A stretch of 64,000 bases of DNA from Ochrobactrum quorumnocens (lineage in GTDB: Bacteria > Pseudomonadota > Alphaproteobacteria > Rhizobiales > Rhizobiaceae). A program made the translations under genes and the position numbers. Below are positions 45,301-54,183 of this stretch, one piece after another; the first letter of the stretch is position 1; every line of letters starts with the position of its first letter. The notes beneath the pieces are model-generated. The model made no database searches. It saw only the letters and a program-made list of their open reading frames with translations, and had not been told where the DNA came from. The stretch covers positions 1,059,501-1,123,500 of the forward strand of contig NZ_CP022603.1 in the NCBI RefSeq assembly GCF_002278035.1, written 5' to 3'.

Positions 45301-48300
45301 TGACTTTGGCGATGCCGCCACAGGCTCCTTCAGGACCGGTGTTGGAAGGTTGGGAACAGCCAGCTCAATATTAAAGGGCAGCACGAGTGGAGCAGCCTCA
45401 TAGCTTTTCGACACGATGCCAATGGATACTTGCAGATCAACATTTTCCCAGTCCTTCAAATATGGAGGACGTAATCCGTAGAAATCACGATAAATCTGTC
45501 CCGACTTCCATACGCTGGTTGGCACAAGCCAGTCGCATGGATCATGATCCATGGAACGACCCCAGGCGCGCATTCGTGTCGGCTTTACAGGGACAGCTTG
45601 AATGTCGAGCCGAATATCTTCATCGATTTGGCAATCAGCCCTCCAGAATGTTTCAACCCAAAGCATGCGTCGATCGGTAAATTTTTGCGGTGAAACGCGA
45701 AAACCCAGTAAGGTGAGTGGACCAATGTGGACCGGCGTAATGCGCGCATCACCTGGCACCACGTCCGGGGTCCAGCGTTTATCGAGTTGATAAGTCAGTG
45801 CATTTGGCAGACCAGAATTTTCACTGTTTGGGGTACCCCGATCAGTGGCAATACTCGGAGTAGAATGCGCCTCTGGTGAAAGAGACACTATTCCTCGCCC
45901 TGATGCGCTTACCTGCATTTGGGTGCCAGCAGTGAGACATTGTTTTGCAAACTCTTGTGCGGCTTCGCGTGCCCGGGGCCCCTCCAACTGGTGCGTTGTA
46001 CCAAAACCTCCAATAAGCGGTGTAAAGATAATGGTCTCTACGCCGTTGGAACTCACCTCTAGCGAGAACAACCCGGTTTTCGTAATTTTGCCCTGAATGG
46101 CATCAAACAAAAAGTCGCCCGCATCATGGATAATCGGGCGACCTTTATAGATTTCAATTTCTTGAAGCAGATGAGCCGATGCACCCAATACGGCATCAGC
46201 ACCCGCCTCTATGATCGCGTGGCCTACCGCTATTTCATCAGATGACGGCTCTGGTCTCAGATTTTCGCCCCAATGGACCGCAACAAGGACTACTTGTGCT
46301 CGCTTTCTGGCATCAGCGATCCTTGGAGCCAGCGTATCGATCCATGCTTGAGGATCATTCAACGGCAAGTGTGCAGAGCCTGCTGTACTTTTTGTTGCGG
46401 CAAAGCGATGTTGGGTCGCATCAACAGAGAATATCGCGACCTTCAGATCTCCAACTGGTTTAATGACGGGGCTAAAGGCAGCATTTAAGTTTTCACCCGT
46501 GCCTACTGATGAAATCCCCGCGTCTCTTAGAAACTCGGCCTGCTGTAGCAATGCTTGCGACCCATAATCTCCACTGTGATTATTCGCAGTGGCAACCACA
46601 TCGATCCCCACATGGGTCAGGAGTTCGAGCATCTGTGGCCGTGCTCGATAATAATATGGACCGCCCTCGCCTTTATTGACACCTTGCTCGCCCAGGGTTG
46701 AGACAACACACTCCAAATTAATAATTCGAAGATTTGCTTTTCTGAGCTCCGGGATATTCAATACATTTTCGAGACCCAATTCACTAAGACGATAATGTTG
46801 TCGACGACCAAGATTAACGTCCCCGCCCCAGGCAATGACCGGGCCTTTCGGGTGATGATCATCCACAATTGCGCCATCCAGCTCCCATGGAGCCTTCCAA
46901 TCGGGCCGCTTCAACCGATATTCTCGATACGCTATCAAACCTGAAAGATAGTGTTCAACATCGTCAATACGCACGCGAAATGCGTGATGTCGTATGAAAA
47001 AACTTCCTACCATTCGGGCCGGATTGGCAAAGAACATAGCGATTTCAGGCCAGAAGTGCCCGTTCGTGAGGTAATGCGCTCGAGTTTCGAGCGCATTGTA
47101 GAATTTTTTCTTATCAATGATCGTTAGGAGGCTGCTCAGTGAACTGTCCGCTTCGAGCCGCGCAATCATTTGTTGTGCCGCCATCATGAGCTCAAGCAAA
47201 GTCGGAAACGTGGTAATCCGCTCAGTCACGAAATCCAGATAGTCGGCAAAATTCTTCAGTCCAAACTCGTAATAGCGACGTTCGGGCCGGTAGCGCGTGA
47301 GTTCGTTGACCGCATATGCAAGCCAATGATCATGCGCTTTCCAGTGATCGGCAGCGATAAAATAGTCGAAGGCTCGTTCAACACAACGAAGCCATCTCGG
47401 GTCTTTGGTTTGCGCATAAAGCCGCAGTAATCCAAAGGCGGCTTCACCATCATAGTAAATAGTTCTGAAACCGGCCTTCACGTCTAATTTGGGATACTGC
47501 AGAACATGGGCGAACTGCCCTGTTTGAGAATCCTGCATAGCGCAGATCGCGAGGGCCAATTGTTCAAGAAGAACATTATAACGCGACGTTTGATGCAACT
47601 CGCTATATTTAACGAGAGCCAGCAAGCAGACCGCATTTCCGCCTAGCTTCACCTCATTCTGTGCGTCGACAAGAACGGCCATTTTCTCGCCCTGATGATC
47701 CAGAGTCTTAATCAGCTTATCAGTCAGATAAGAAAGACCGCGTTCAATGGCTTCTCCAAGCTCACTATCACGCGTAACCTCATAAGCCTCGATCATCGCA
47801 TAAAGCGAGCTTGCGTGGCGCAACGCATTGTAAGTCTTGATCTCATGATCAAAACAAGGGTGCCAGCCATAGATGAAGCGGCCACTCTCCAAAGTCTGGG
47901 AAGCGAGATAACGGCTTCCTCCCGCGATCAACTGATCGATATCGTTTAACTGAAGTGCTTCTATATTCCGGCGCCCGCAATTCGATCCATGCCCTGTAAT
48001 CCTGTAGATTGTGGAATCATTAGATGTGAGAAAAACACCTGCCGTGGAAAAGCGAAAGACCGCGTCTTCATCTGAGAGTGCAAGTTTATCTTTGCCATGG
48101 CGCAGCTTTAGATAACGACCAAAGTTTCCGGTGTTAAAGACACCGTTTGCGGCGTTGCCCCCGCCATAAAGAATTGCATTTGCATTAAGTTCCGCCTCAA
48201 GAAAGGCGATGTCAAACTGCTGATCGAACGCAATACCATATCTGAAGTAGTTGCGTTTTGTGGCTTCAATCTGTGACTTGAGCTTTTGCCACGTCAGAAC

Positions 48301-48561
48301 TTCAACATTGTTTGGCCACTCGATACGAAGCCATTCAACTTTAAGCGTATTGGATAACAGCTCTTGTTTAGCTTTTTCTATGAGAGCTTTCCAGCAATCC
48401 TCTAAGCTTGCAGCAGAAGCGTTCACGGTTATTGCGCGATGCTTTCCATCGGTCATAGAGAGGAACAGTGTGTGGGAAGGAAAAGCGCCAGTTAAAGAAA
48501 CGTATTTTGTAAAGACAGCTTGTTTGGCGCGTTCTAATAGATGCACAAAATTGGCTTGCAT
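42364..48561 (-). CDS. Giant multidomain protein: helical toroid-like region, CapA domain and two Mur-ligase modules
   Basis: One uninterrupted frame of 2,065 residues from ATG 48,561 (GGGGAAG 7 nt upstream). No signal peptide or membrane helix, so cytosolic. Order: an unrecognised region (1-200); a helix-rich segment like an alpha/alpha toroid with Tyr/Trp/His-rich turns (205-555); a CapA/PgsA-type domain (573-895) with GGDVNLG, NLECVVS, NNHSGDYG, HWGE and GASAH motifs; a beta-rich linker (918-1070); Mur ligase module 1 (about 1105-1590, P-loop TGTVGKST near 1231); Mur ligase module 2 (about 1600-2065, P-loop TGSAGKSS near 1709, with NISEAHLE and K in DAKSAVL). Mur ligases form amide bonds with ATP; CapA and Mur-type PgsB normally make poly-gamma-glutamate in separate proteins. 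A fused peptide-polymer synthase is my inference. No PgsC-like membrane gene is adjacent. Confidence 0.85.
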   Translation of the reverse strand: MQANFVHLLERAKQAVFTKYVSLTGAFPSHTLFLSMTDGKHRAITVNASAASLEDCWKALIEKAKQELLSNTLKVEWLRIEWPNNVEVLTWQKLKSQIEATKRNYFRYGIAFDQQFDIAFLEAELNANAILYGGGNAANGVFNTGNFGRYLKLRHGKDKLALSDEDAVFRFSTAGVFLTSNDSTIYRITGHGSNCGRRNIEALQLNDIDQLIAGGSRYLASQTLESGRFIYGWHPCFDHEIKTYNALRHASSLYAMIEAYEVTRDSELGEAIERGLSYLTDKLIKTLDHQGEKMAVLVDAQNEVKLGGNAVCLLALVKYSELHQTSRYNVLLEQLALAICAMQDSQTGQFAHVLQYPKLDVKAGFRTIYYDGEAAFGLLRLYAQTKDPRWLRCVERAFDYFIAADHWKAHDHWLAYAVNELTRYRPERRYYEFGLKNFADYLDFVTERITTFPTLLELMMAAQQMIARLEADSSLSSLLTIIDKKKFYNALETRAHYLTNGHFWPEIAMFFANPARMVGSFFIRHHAFRVRIDDVEHYLSGLIAYREYRLKRPDWKAPWELDGAIVDDHHPKGPVIAWGGDVNLGRRQHYRLSELGLENVLNIPELRKANLRIINLECVVSTLGEQGVNKGEGGPYYYRARPQMLELLTHVGIDVVATANNHSGDYGSQALLQQAEFLRDAGISSVGTGENLNAAFSPVIKPVGDLKVAIFSVDATQHRFAATKSTAGSAHLPLNDPQAWIDTLAPRIADARKRAQVVLVAVHWGENLRPEPSSDEIAVGHAIIEAGADAVLGASAHLLQEIEIYKGRPIIHDAGDFLFDAIQGKITKTGLFSLEVSSNGVETIIFTPLIGGFGTTHQLEGPRAREAAQEFAKQCLTAGTQMQVSASGRGIVSLSPEAHSTPSIATDRGTPNSENSGLPNALTYQLDKRWTPDVVPGDARITPVHIGPLTLLGFRVSPQKFTDRRMLWVETFWRADCQIDEDIRLDIQAVPVKPTRMRAWGRSMDHDPCDWLVPTSVWKSGQIYRDFYGLRPPYLKDWENVDLQVSIGIVSKSYEAAPLVLPFNIELAVPNLPTPVLKEPVAASPKSRAYRQQFNDSINDCISGQTWTADQLAAVTGGKWLVTPPPGWFVRSVIRGMIHKKFVDQPTLYVASEFEHLAFHEQYSSTKRSGMDTHSLLVKKASAFAGAIVSKPVAGVSSDFPLLQVQDPIKALIELGIAARQRYKNDVIAVTGTVGKSTTVSMIREMLGRDLQVLSSYDNYNSRVGAPALLANLSLDHKAAIVEIAQSALWMERGPVTRLIEPTIALVTEIGLSQSDRRVKSLSDVAKWKSRIFDGLTGKAVAIIGDHLACFDDILAKANAHAKKVIIFGESERATMRIVDRQLNDETSTIWFRTPEGLEGILEVPLPGNGMITNAMTALCVLYAMGHDVTKMTHSLSDMAVQTGRLQRFSVQVLSTGVATVIDDSWNAEVSSMLNAISVLEKITPVNRGRKIAVLGRIVHLGEMGKPLHESLAEPLLTAHPQIVLTHGDEMRFLREKLPSKLLGPHFSTAKELALFLYPILEPDDVVLVKGSRRDSDFGSVCELLRDASKRVQNSNPAPSTLGEIRRLLGPDSGLSQNSDAVEFNAVSFSVETLNDQSVAIVQTEDGPMGLTQAQLRKHKASIVATIGVSPEQPLSDVPHIHDKKWSSTTKALAIMRRDAFKGTCFAVTGSAGKSSVNSMLLSTLRGLHTDKEILGTTGNQNMFMGVMRTLTALKPQHSHLVQEVAVGHATRSASVLRPNIAIVTNISEAHLEAFNGVEGIADAKSAVLRALEPDGTAVICRDTTLYERVRGHAERKGVNIVTYGTHEASDWRLTDFNSSSGEAHYKIGNEQFKLMLIPGARHQAVNVAGTLTCLAAAHEDWRAAAKILEQWSPPAGRGLPFYVSASLGGKAMIVDDAFNAAPIAMLAAAEALAAEMKASRRVLVLGEMLELGQNSKAIHTRLAHVIAHLPIEQVYAVGEAYGEFWQKLPEAKRGRYLETLEELHKTLKVDIRDGDVWWFKGAHGSGLHRTVQALRSAQVVSGSG

Positions 48562-49225
48562 GCTCTCTTCCCCATTATGCATTTAAACCACGTTAAAAGG
48601 GCATTGAACCGTAGGATCCTCTTCTTCGTCTTTCACTTTGGTGTTGTCAGGAACCATTCATCTGAATTTATTTCACCTTTTGGCATATTAGCCAACGTGA
48701 AACCCTTCACCTAAGTTAAAAATCAAGCGCAACACTTGTTTCTGGACCATTGAGTGAAGGTGTTAGTTTGTGGAAAACGAACTAATTCGCTGATTTGACT
48801 CAAACATAGCGGGCAAGGCTTCCGGATTTCTTACAGTCTAAATGTGATGTGGGAACGCGAAGTGACCGCCTCTGATATTTAGCTCAAGTCGCGGAAGTCG
48901 ATGCTCAGGCCGACAAAATCCGAGATCGTAGACCGAGCTGCGGAATTATTTGCCCGGCATGGCTTCACGCATACATTCTTGCAACAAATAGCAAACTGGC
49001 TTACTGAGTAAAAATATCTCTCGCCTTGTGAAACATACACGCTCATGGAACGGCCATGGGAAACGTCGAAATGCGTGCATTGGAACAACTTCTGCAACTT
49101 TCGGCATTCGTAGAAATTAACATCTACTCACATCATAATTTTGAGTATTTGATTCCAATCAATGCCGTTTAGATCGGATTTCAGCATACCCTTGGCTATT
49201 CCTATATCTTTGGGGGCTAAGGCAC
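48562..49225. other. Long gap holding the giant gene's promoter and a regulator remnant
   Basis: About 660 bp. The left part is AT-rich and should hold the giant gene's promoter. A decayed TetR N-terminus lies at 48,901-49,011. No other gene is supported. Confidence 0.6.
48901..49011 (+). pseudogene. TetR-family regulator, N-terminal remnant
   Basis: From ATG 48,901 the frame reads MLRPTKSEIVDRAAELFARH then GFTHTFLQQIANWLTE and stops. This is the first half of a TetR helix-turn-helix (AAELFARHGF-T-T-LQQIA); the rest is missing or frameshifted. Confidence 0.6.
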
Positions 49226-50569
49226 ATGAAACTGATCTGGAAAGCGGGCGTTGCGGGCGCGGGAGCGCTGGCGGCGGCATGGCTCTTTGCGCTTTCGACG
49301 CCTTATTGGCTAATACCAAGGCAGGAAAACACCGTTGATGTCAGCGACAGAAATCTAATCGCCAAAGGTGAATATGTGGCACACGCAGGTGATTGCGCGG
49401 CCTGTCACACAGCACCCGGCGGCAAAAGCTTTGCGGGCGGCTTGGGGATGCAAACGCCGCTTGGCACGATCTACTCCACCAACATTACGCCCGACGCGCA
49501 AACGGGAATTGGTAATTATAGTTATAGCGACTTTGAACGCGCCGTACGACAGGGTGTGCGCAAGGATAACGTTCATCTTTACCCGGCTATGCCGTTCGTC
49601 TCTTACACGGTTGTCAATGATGACGATATCAAAGCTCTTTACGCGTTCTTCATGTCGAAGGTTGATGCCGTAAAGCAGGAAAACCAGCCTAGCACATTGC
49701 CCTGGCCGACGAGTATGCGCTGGCCGCTGGCTTATTGGCAGCTATTTTTCGGAAATTCCCGCTCATTCGAAATCGCAGCAGAGACAGACCCAGCCATCGC
49801 GCGTGGTGCCTATCTTGTAGAGGGACTTGGTCACTGCGGCGCATGTCATACGCCACGGGGATTGGCTTACGAAGAAAAGGCCGTAAAGAACGACCAAAAA
49901 GGAAACTTCCTTTCCGGATCAGTGCTTGAAGGCTGGTACGCAAAAAATTTACGCGATCAGGACACGGGGCTTTCGACCTGGGCAGAAGATGAGATTGTCA
50001 CCTTCCTCAAAACAGGACGCACAGACCAGACGGCTGCATTTGGCTCTATGGCTGATGTTGTTCAACACTCAACCCAGTATATTGAGGAAGAAGATTTACG
50101 TTCGATTGCTCGCTATCTGAAATCACTCCCTCCAAGTGAGGGACGCGAGCAACAATGGAAGCCAAGCGAAGATGTCACAACTGCTGCGCTCAAAGCCGGT
50201 GATTTCATTGCACCCGGTGCTTTGTCTTATGTCGAGCAGTGTTCTGTCTGCCACCGCATGGACGGAAAAGGCGCCCCACGCATTTATCCCGCACTTGCAG
50301 GCAACTCCATCGTCTTCGCCGATGATCCAAGTTCGCTCATTCAGGTTACACTGACTGGTGGCAGAACGCCTGAAACCCCAGCGGATAAAATGACTTTCAC
50401 CATGCCAGGTTTCGCCAACCTGCCTAACTGGCAGGTGGCTGAAATCCTCAATTTCGTCCGCAATAGCTGGGGCAATCATGGAAGCGTCATAACAGAGCAG
50501 GATATCGCGCGAATGCGACGTGAAATTGCCCATAAACCTGTTCACTATGTTCCGGAGAACAAGCAATGA
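49226..50569 (+). CDS. Triheme c-type cytochrome, alcohol/aldehyde-dehydrogenase cytochrome-subunit type
   Basis: The 447-residue exported protein has an N-terminal anchor (AGVAGAGALAAAWLFALSTPYW) and three haem c motifs: CAACH at 57-61, CGACH near 208 and CSVCH near 336. This three-haem layout, with PAMPFVSYTVVNDDDIKALYAFF and later SMADVVQHSTQYIEEEDLRSIARYL, is typical of cytochrome subunits that pass electrons from periplasmic dehydrogenases to the respiratory chain. The downstream gene overlaps by 4 nt (ATGA), so the pair works together. Confidence 0.9.
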   Translation: MKLIWKAGVAGAGALAAAWLFALSTPYWLIPRQENTVDVSDRNLIAKGEYVAHAGDCAACHTAPGGKSFAGGLGMQTPLGTIYSTNITPDAQTGIGNYSYSDFERAVRQGVRKDNVHLYPAMPFVSYTVVNDDDIKALYAFFMSKVDAVKQENQPSTLPWPTSMRWPLAYWQLFFGNSRSFEIAAETDPAIARGAYLVEGLGHCGACHTPRGLAYEEKAVKNDQKGNFLSGSVLEGWYAKNLRDQDTGLSTWAEDEIVTFLKTGRTDQTAAFGSMADVVQHSTQYIEEEDLRSIARYLKSLPPSEGREQQWKPSEDVTTAALKAGDFIAPGALSYVEQCSVCHRMDGKGAPRIYPALAGNSIVFADDPSSLIQVTLTGGRTPETPADKMTFTMPGFANLPNWQVAEILNFVRNSWGNHGSVITEQDIARMRREIAHKPVHYVPENKQ

Positions 50570-51477
50570 AAACCACCGCTCTTGTCGTTCTCGGGGTAGG
50601 TTTCGCAGTGGCGGTAACAGGCGGTGCTTTCCTCTTCAACCATCTTCGACCAGTCTTGGACGCCCCAGCACCCGTGACTTATGCAGTGCTGGACAAGGAT
50701 AAGACGCAGATTAACAACTATGTCATTCCACCGGATCGTGACATCCTGAAAGAACCCAATGCTTCTGAAATCATGCACGGAAAGCGCCTGCTTAATGAAA
50801 CAGCCCGCCTGCTTCCCAATAATGTAGGCAATGGATTGAACTGCAATTCCTGCCATATCGGTCAGGGCAAGGTTGATAACGTCGCCTCTTATATCAACAG
50901 CAGCAATTTCTATCCTGCTGTTATGCCGCGTGCAGGGAAAGAAGTTGATTTGGTGATGCGCATCAATGGCTGCTTCCAACGTTCAATGAACGGCAAACCT
51001 CTGGCATCTGAGGGACCCGATATGTCTGCGATGGTCGCCTATATGGATTGGCTCCGGCAAGGTGTGACCAAGGGAACAAGAGTTGCGATCCGAAATGCGG
51101 GTCTTATCGATGAAAGTCTTGTCCCAAATCCGTCCGACGGAGCAAAAATCTACGCCGCGCAATGTTCGACCTGCCACGGCGCTGACGGAGAGGGTATGAA
51201 GGACGCGGCTGGCGATTACATTTTTCCGCCACTTTGGGGTGACGAAAGTTTCAATATCGGTGCAGGGCTCGCTCGTACCTATAAAGCAGCGCAGTTCGTA
51301 AAATATGCAATGCCACCTGCGCAAAACTACAACCTGCCCATAGGGCAGGGTGGTGTTCTAACCGATCAAGAAGCCATCGATGTATCGGAGTATTTCACCC
51401 ACATGCCAAGGCCAGATTTCGCCGGAAAGATAAAAGACTGGCCTAACGGCAAAAAGCCGAAAGACGCCCGATATTGA
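50566..51477 (+). CDS. Diheme c-type cytochrome, TsdA/SoxA-related
   Basis: The 303-residue protein has a membrane or signal segment (residues 5-25), haem motif CNSCH (93-97), a CSTCH motif (200-204) and, between them, Cys135 in RINGCFQRSMNG. The pattern LLNETARLLPNNVGNGLNC and INxCxxRSMNGKPL is that of thiosulfate dehydrogenase TsdA, where the Cys is a haem ligand. It may oxidise thiosulfate to tetrathionate and hand electrons to the triheme cytochrome; this is inferred, and the family includes proteins of other function. Confidence 0.82.
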   Translation: MKTTALVVLGVGFAVAVTGGAFLFNHLRPVLDAPAPVTYAVLDKDKTQINNYVIPPDRDILKEPNASEIMHGKRLLNETARLLPNNVGNGLNCNSCHIGQGKVDNVASYINSSNFYPAVMPRAGKEVDLVMRINGCFQRSMNGKPLASEGPDMSAMVAYMDWLRQGVTKGTRVAIRNAGLIDESLVPNPSDGAKIYAAQCSTCHGADGEGMKDAAGDYIFPPLWGDESFNIGAGLARTYKAAQFVKYAMPPAQNYNLPIGQGGVLTDQEAIDVSEYFTHMPRPDFAGKIKDWPNGKKPKDARY

Positions 51478-51566
51478 GGGCGTGATATGCCGTATCAATC
51501 AACGCTCTGGCCACATATGGGGCCAGAGAATCCTATTAGAAGACATTGCAATCTGGTGTTTTAAAA

Positions 51567-52556
51567 CTAACCAATAGTCGACAGACGCTCGCGATATTTA
51601 TCGACAATGACTGCGAGAATAATGACAAATCCCGTAATCATCTGACGCATGAAGTCGCTAAGGCCGAGCAAAACGAGACCATTGGCGAGCACACCGATAA
51701 TCACTGCTCCAAGAAGTGTACCCAGAATGGAGCCTCTGCCGCCGGTCAGGCTGACACCGCCGATGATGACTGCAGCGATGGCGTTCAATTCAAAACCGAT
51801 GCCAATGATTGGGCTCGCGACGTTCAGGCGCGCCATATAGATAATTGCACCAATCCCCACGGCTGCACCTGCAATCGTGAAAGCGGCAATTTTATACCAG
51901 AATACTGGATGCCCGGCCAGCCGCACAGCTTCCTCATTGTTGCCAATGCCATACAGAAGACGTCCGAAAACGGTTCGATTAAGCACGAACCAACCGATTG
52001 CCACCATGGCCAAAGCGACGAGAAACGCCAGCGGTATGCCGAGTAGCGTCTGCGAACCAAACGCATTGAACGCGGGCGGAAAGGAATAGATCGCACGCGC
52101 ATCAGTCACCTGTAGTGCTGCACCGCGCGCTATGTTGAGCATACCCAATGTCACGATGAAGGATGGCAGCCCCCAGTAGGCGCTTATAAAGCCATTCACA
52201 AATCCGCAAGCAATACCCACAGCAATCGACGCGAGCGTGGCAAGAGCAACGGCTTCGACAACGCCAAGTCCGGGTAAATTCATTACAGTGCCACCGACCA
52301 CGGCACAAAGAGCCAGAAGCGACCCCACCGACAGATCAATACCGCCTATCAGTATAACGAAGGTCATACCTATCGCCAGAATAAGATTGATAGTCACTTG
52401 GGTGAGAATGTTGGTGATGTTATTGAAGGACAGAAAATGCTGCGTGGTGAGTGAGAACACCACGATAAGCAACACAAGCGCGAGGGCTATGCCAGAATCG
52501 CGCAAAAGATTTGCGAACCGAATTGAAGAAGAGCGGTTCGGAGCGACATTAGCCAT
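51567..52556 (-). CDS. Ribose-type ABC transporter permease
   Basis: The 329-residue permease has about nine membrane helices and the family motifs GGIDLSVGSLLAL and, later, LNAIAAVIIGGVSLTGGRGSILGTLLGA. It forms the channel of a sugar importer. The start ATG 52,556 overlaps the ATPase gene's stop by 8 nt (ATGGCTAA), so it is translationally coupled; the longer frame lacks sense. It is the third gene of the binding-protein/ATPase/permease operon. Confidence 0.92.
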   Translation of the reverse strand: MANVAPNRSSSIRFANLLRDSGIALALVLLIVVFSLTTQHFLSFNNITNILTQVTINLILAIGMTFVILIGGIDLSVGSLLALCAVVGGTVMNLPGLGVVEAVALATLASIAVGIACGFVNGFISAYWGLPSFIVTLGMLNIARGAALQVTDARAIYSFPPAFNAFGSQTLLGIPLAFLVALAMVAIGWFVLNRTVFGRLLYGIGNNEEAVRLAGHPVFWYKIAAFTIAGAAVGIGAIIYMARLNVASPIIGIGFELNAIAAVIIGGVSLTGGRGSILGTLLGAVIIGVLANGLVLLGLSDFMRQMITGFVIILAVIVDKYRERLSTIG

Positions 52557-54123
52557 GGGCTGCCATTCCTTGTTCTGAGGCATGCTGCTGAGATTTTAGA
52601 GTTTTGTAAGCGAGATTGAGAATTCGCTCTTCCGAGAATTCTTCGCGTGTCAGTTCACCAGTAATCGTTTGGTTGGCCATCACGAGGATACGATCTGACA
52701 GAGCCATAAGCTCCGGCAACTCAGAAGACACAACAAGCAGTCCCCTTCCCTCAGCGGCGAACGAACGAAGCAACGCATATATTTCTGCTTTGGCGCCTAC
52801 ATCGACGCCCCGCGTGGGTTCATCAAGCAAGAGGATCGAAGGTGAGCGCGCGAGCCATTTGGCCAAAACGACTTTCTGCTGATTACCGCCCGACAATGTG
52901 GCGACCCGGTCGCCAAGAGCACCGAACTTCAATTTCAGATCAGAAGCTTTTTCTTTTGCTAGTTGCAACTCCGACTGGCGATCCAGAAGGCCGAACCGCG
53001 AAACAGCTTTCATGTTCGCAAGACTGATATTCGCAGCAATCGGCATCTCGAGAATCAGCCCCTCGTCTTTGCGATCCTCAGTTACGAGGGCTATTCCCGC
53101 TTCAATTGCGTCGGCTGGAGAGCGGAGCTGGGTCTTTGCACTTTCGATGAACACATCGCCTGAAAGAGCTTTATCAATGCCAAAGATCGCGCGCAGCAAT
53201 TCAGTACGGCCGGCACCGATCAGTCCGCCGATACCGAGAATTTCTCCCTTATGCAGGGTGAAGCTCACGCCCGTTGGATTGGGAGACCTTGAATGTCTTA
53301 GCTTCTCCACGCGCAGCAGTATGTCTTTAGTCGCGGCGGAGGGAACTTTCGCGTGCATTGGGTCGACCAGATTGCGCCCAACCATACCTTGGATGAGATC
53401 GTCGCTGTTGGTTTCACTAATCGGCTTCGTAAACACGGTCTTGCCATTGCGCATGACGGTTACTTGCTGACAATGATCAAATATTTCATCCAGATGATGC
53501 GAAACGAAGACGATAGCCACACCGCGGGCTTTTAGAAGGTCGAGGAGTTCAAAAAGTCGGCGTGCTTCATGTGCAGTCAGAGCCGCTGTTGGTTCATCAA
53601 GGATCAGGATACGGCTGTCGCTCATCAATGCCCGAGCAATTTCAACGAGCTGACGATGTGCAATACCCAGACGCTCAACCGGTATAGCTACATCCACTTC
53701 ACTAAGGCCGATAGTATCGAGGGCAGCACGTGCCTTTTGCTTTAAGGTCGAGCGATCAAGGATTCCAAAGGCATTTCTTGGCAGATTTTCGAAGCAGATG
53801 TTCTCTGCGACAGACATATATGGAAGCTGACTGAATTCCTGATGAACCACCTGAACGCCTGCGTGTTTTGCCTCGCGTGGCGAAGCTGGCGCATAGGCTT
53901 GGCCATCCAACATCATGGTGCCGTCATCGCGCTTGATAATCCCGCTCATTATCTTGATCAGCGTTGATTTACCGGCACCGTTTTCACCCACAAGTCCGTG
54001 AATTTCACCGGGCTTTAGTTCAATATCAACACCGTCGAGGGCAATAACGCCACCGAAGCGTTTCCGAATTCCTTTGAGTGAAAGGATCGGGGCAGATTGC
54101 GCGTCAGCGCTGGTCTCGCCCAT
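52549..54123 (-). CDS. Ribose-type ABC transporter ATP-binding protein (double domain)
   Basis: The 524-residue protein carries two ABC domains. The first has Walker A GENGAGKST and Walker B ILILDEPTAAL; the second has the degenerate Walker A GLIGAGRTELL and the signature LSGGNQQKVVLAKWL with Walker B LLLDEPTRGVDVG. This RbsA/XylG-type layout is normal, with only one fully active site. Start 54,123 follows GGAGAAAAG. Confidence 0.93.
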   Translation of the reverse strand: MGETSADAQSAPILSLKGIRKRFGGVIALDGVDIELKPGEIHGLVGENGAGKSTLIKIMSGIIKRDDGTMMLDGQAYAPASPREAKHAGVQVVHQEFSQLPYMSVAENICFENLPRNAFGILDRSTLKQKARAALDTIGLSEVDVAIPVERLGIAHRQLVEIARALMSDSRILILDEPTAALTAHEARRLFELLDLLKARGVAIVFVSHHLDEIFDHCQQVTVMRNGKTVFTKPISETNSDDLIQGMVGRNLVDPMHAKVPSAATKDILLRVEKLRHSRSPNPTGVSFTLHKGEILGIGGLIGAGRTELLRAIFGIDKALSGDVFIESAKTQLRSPADAIEAGIALVTEDRKDEGLILEMPIAANISLANMKAVSRFGLLDRQSELQLAKEKASDLKLKFGALGDRVATLSGGNQQKVVLAKWLARSPSILLLDEPTRGVDVGAKAEIYALLRSFAAEGRGLLVVSSELPELMALSDRILVMANQTITGELTREEFSEERILNLAYKTLKSQQHASEQGMAAHG

Positions 54124-54183
54124 GGCTTTTCTCCGGTTGAATGATGGTGGTCCCACTTATATGGAACCACCACTCGACTGAGA

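Noticed and set aside
42364..48561. The giant gene as a non-ribosomal peptide synthetase or polyketide synthase
   Set aside because: No adenylation, condensation, carrier or ketosynthase motifs are present; the P-loops and following motifs are those of Mur ligases.
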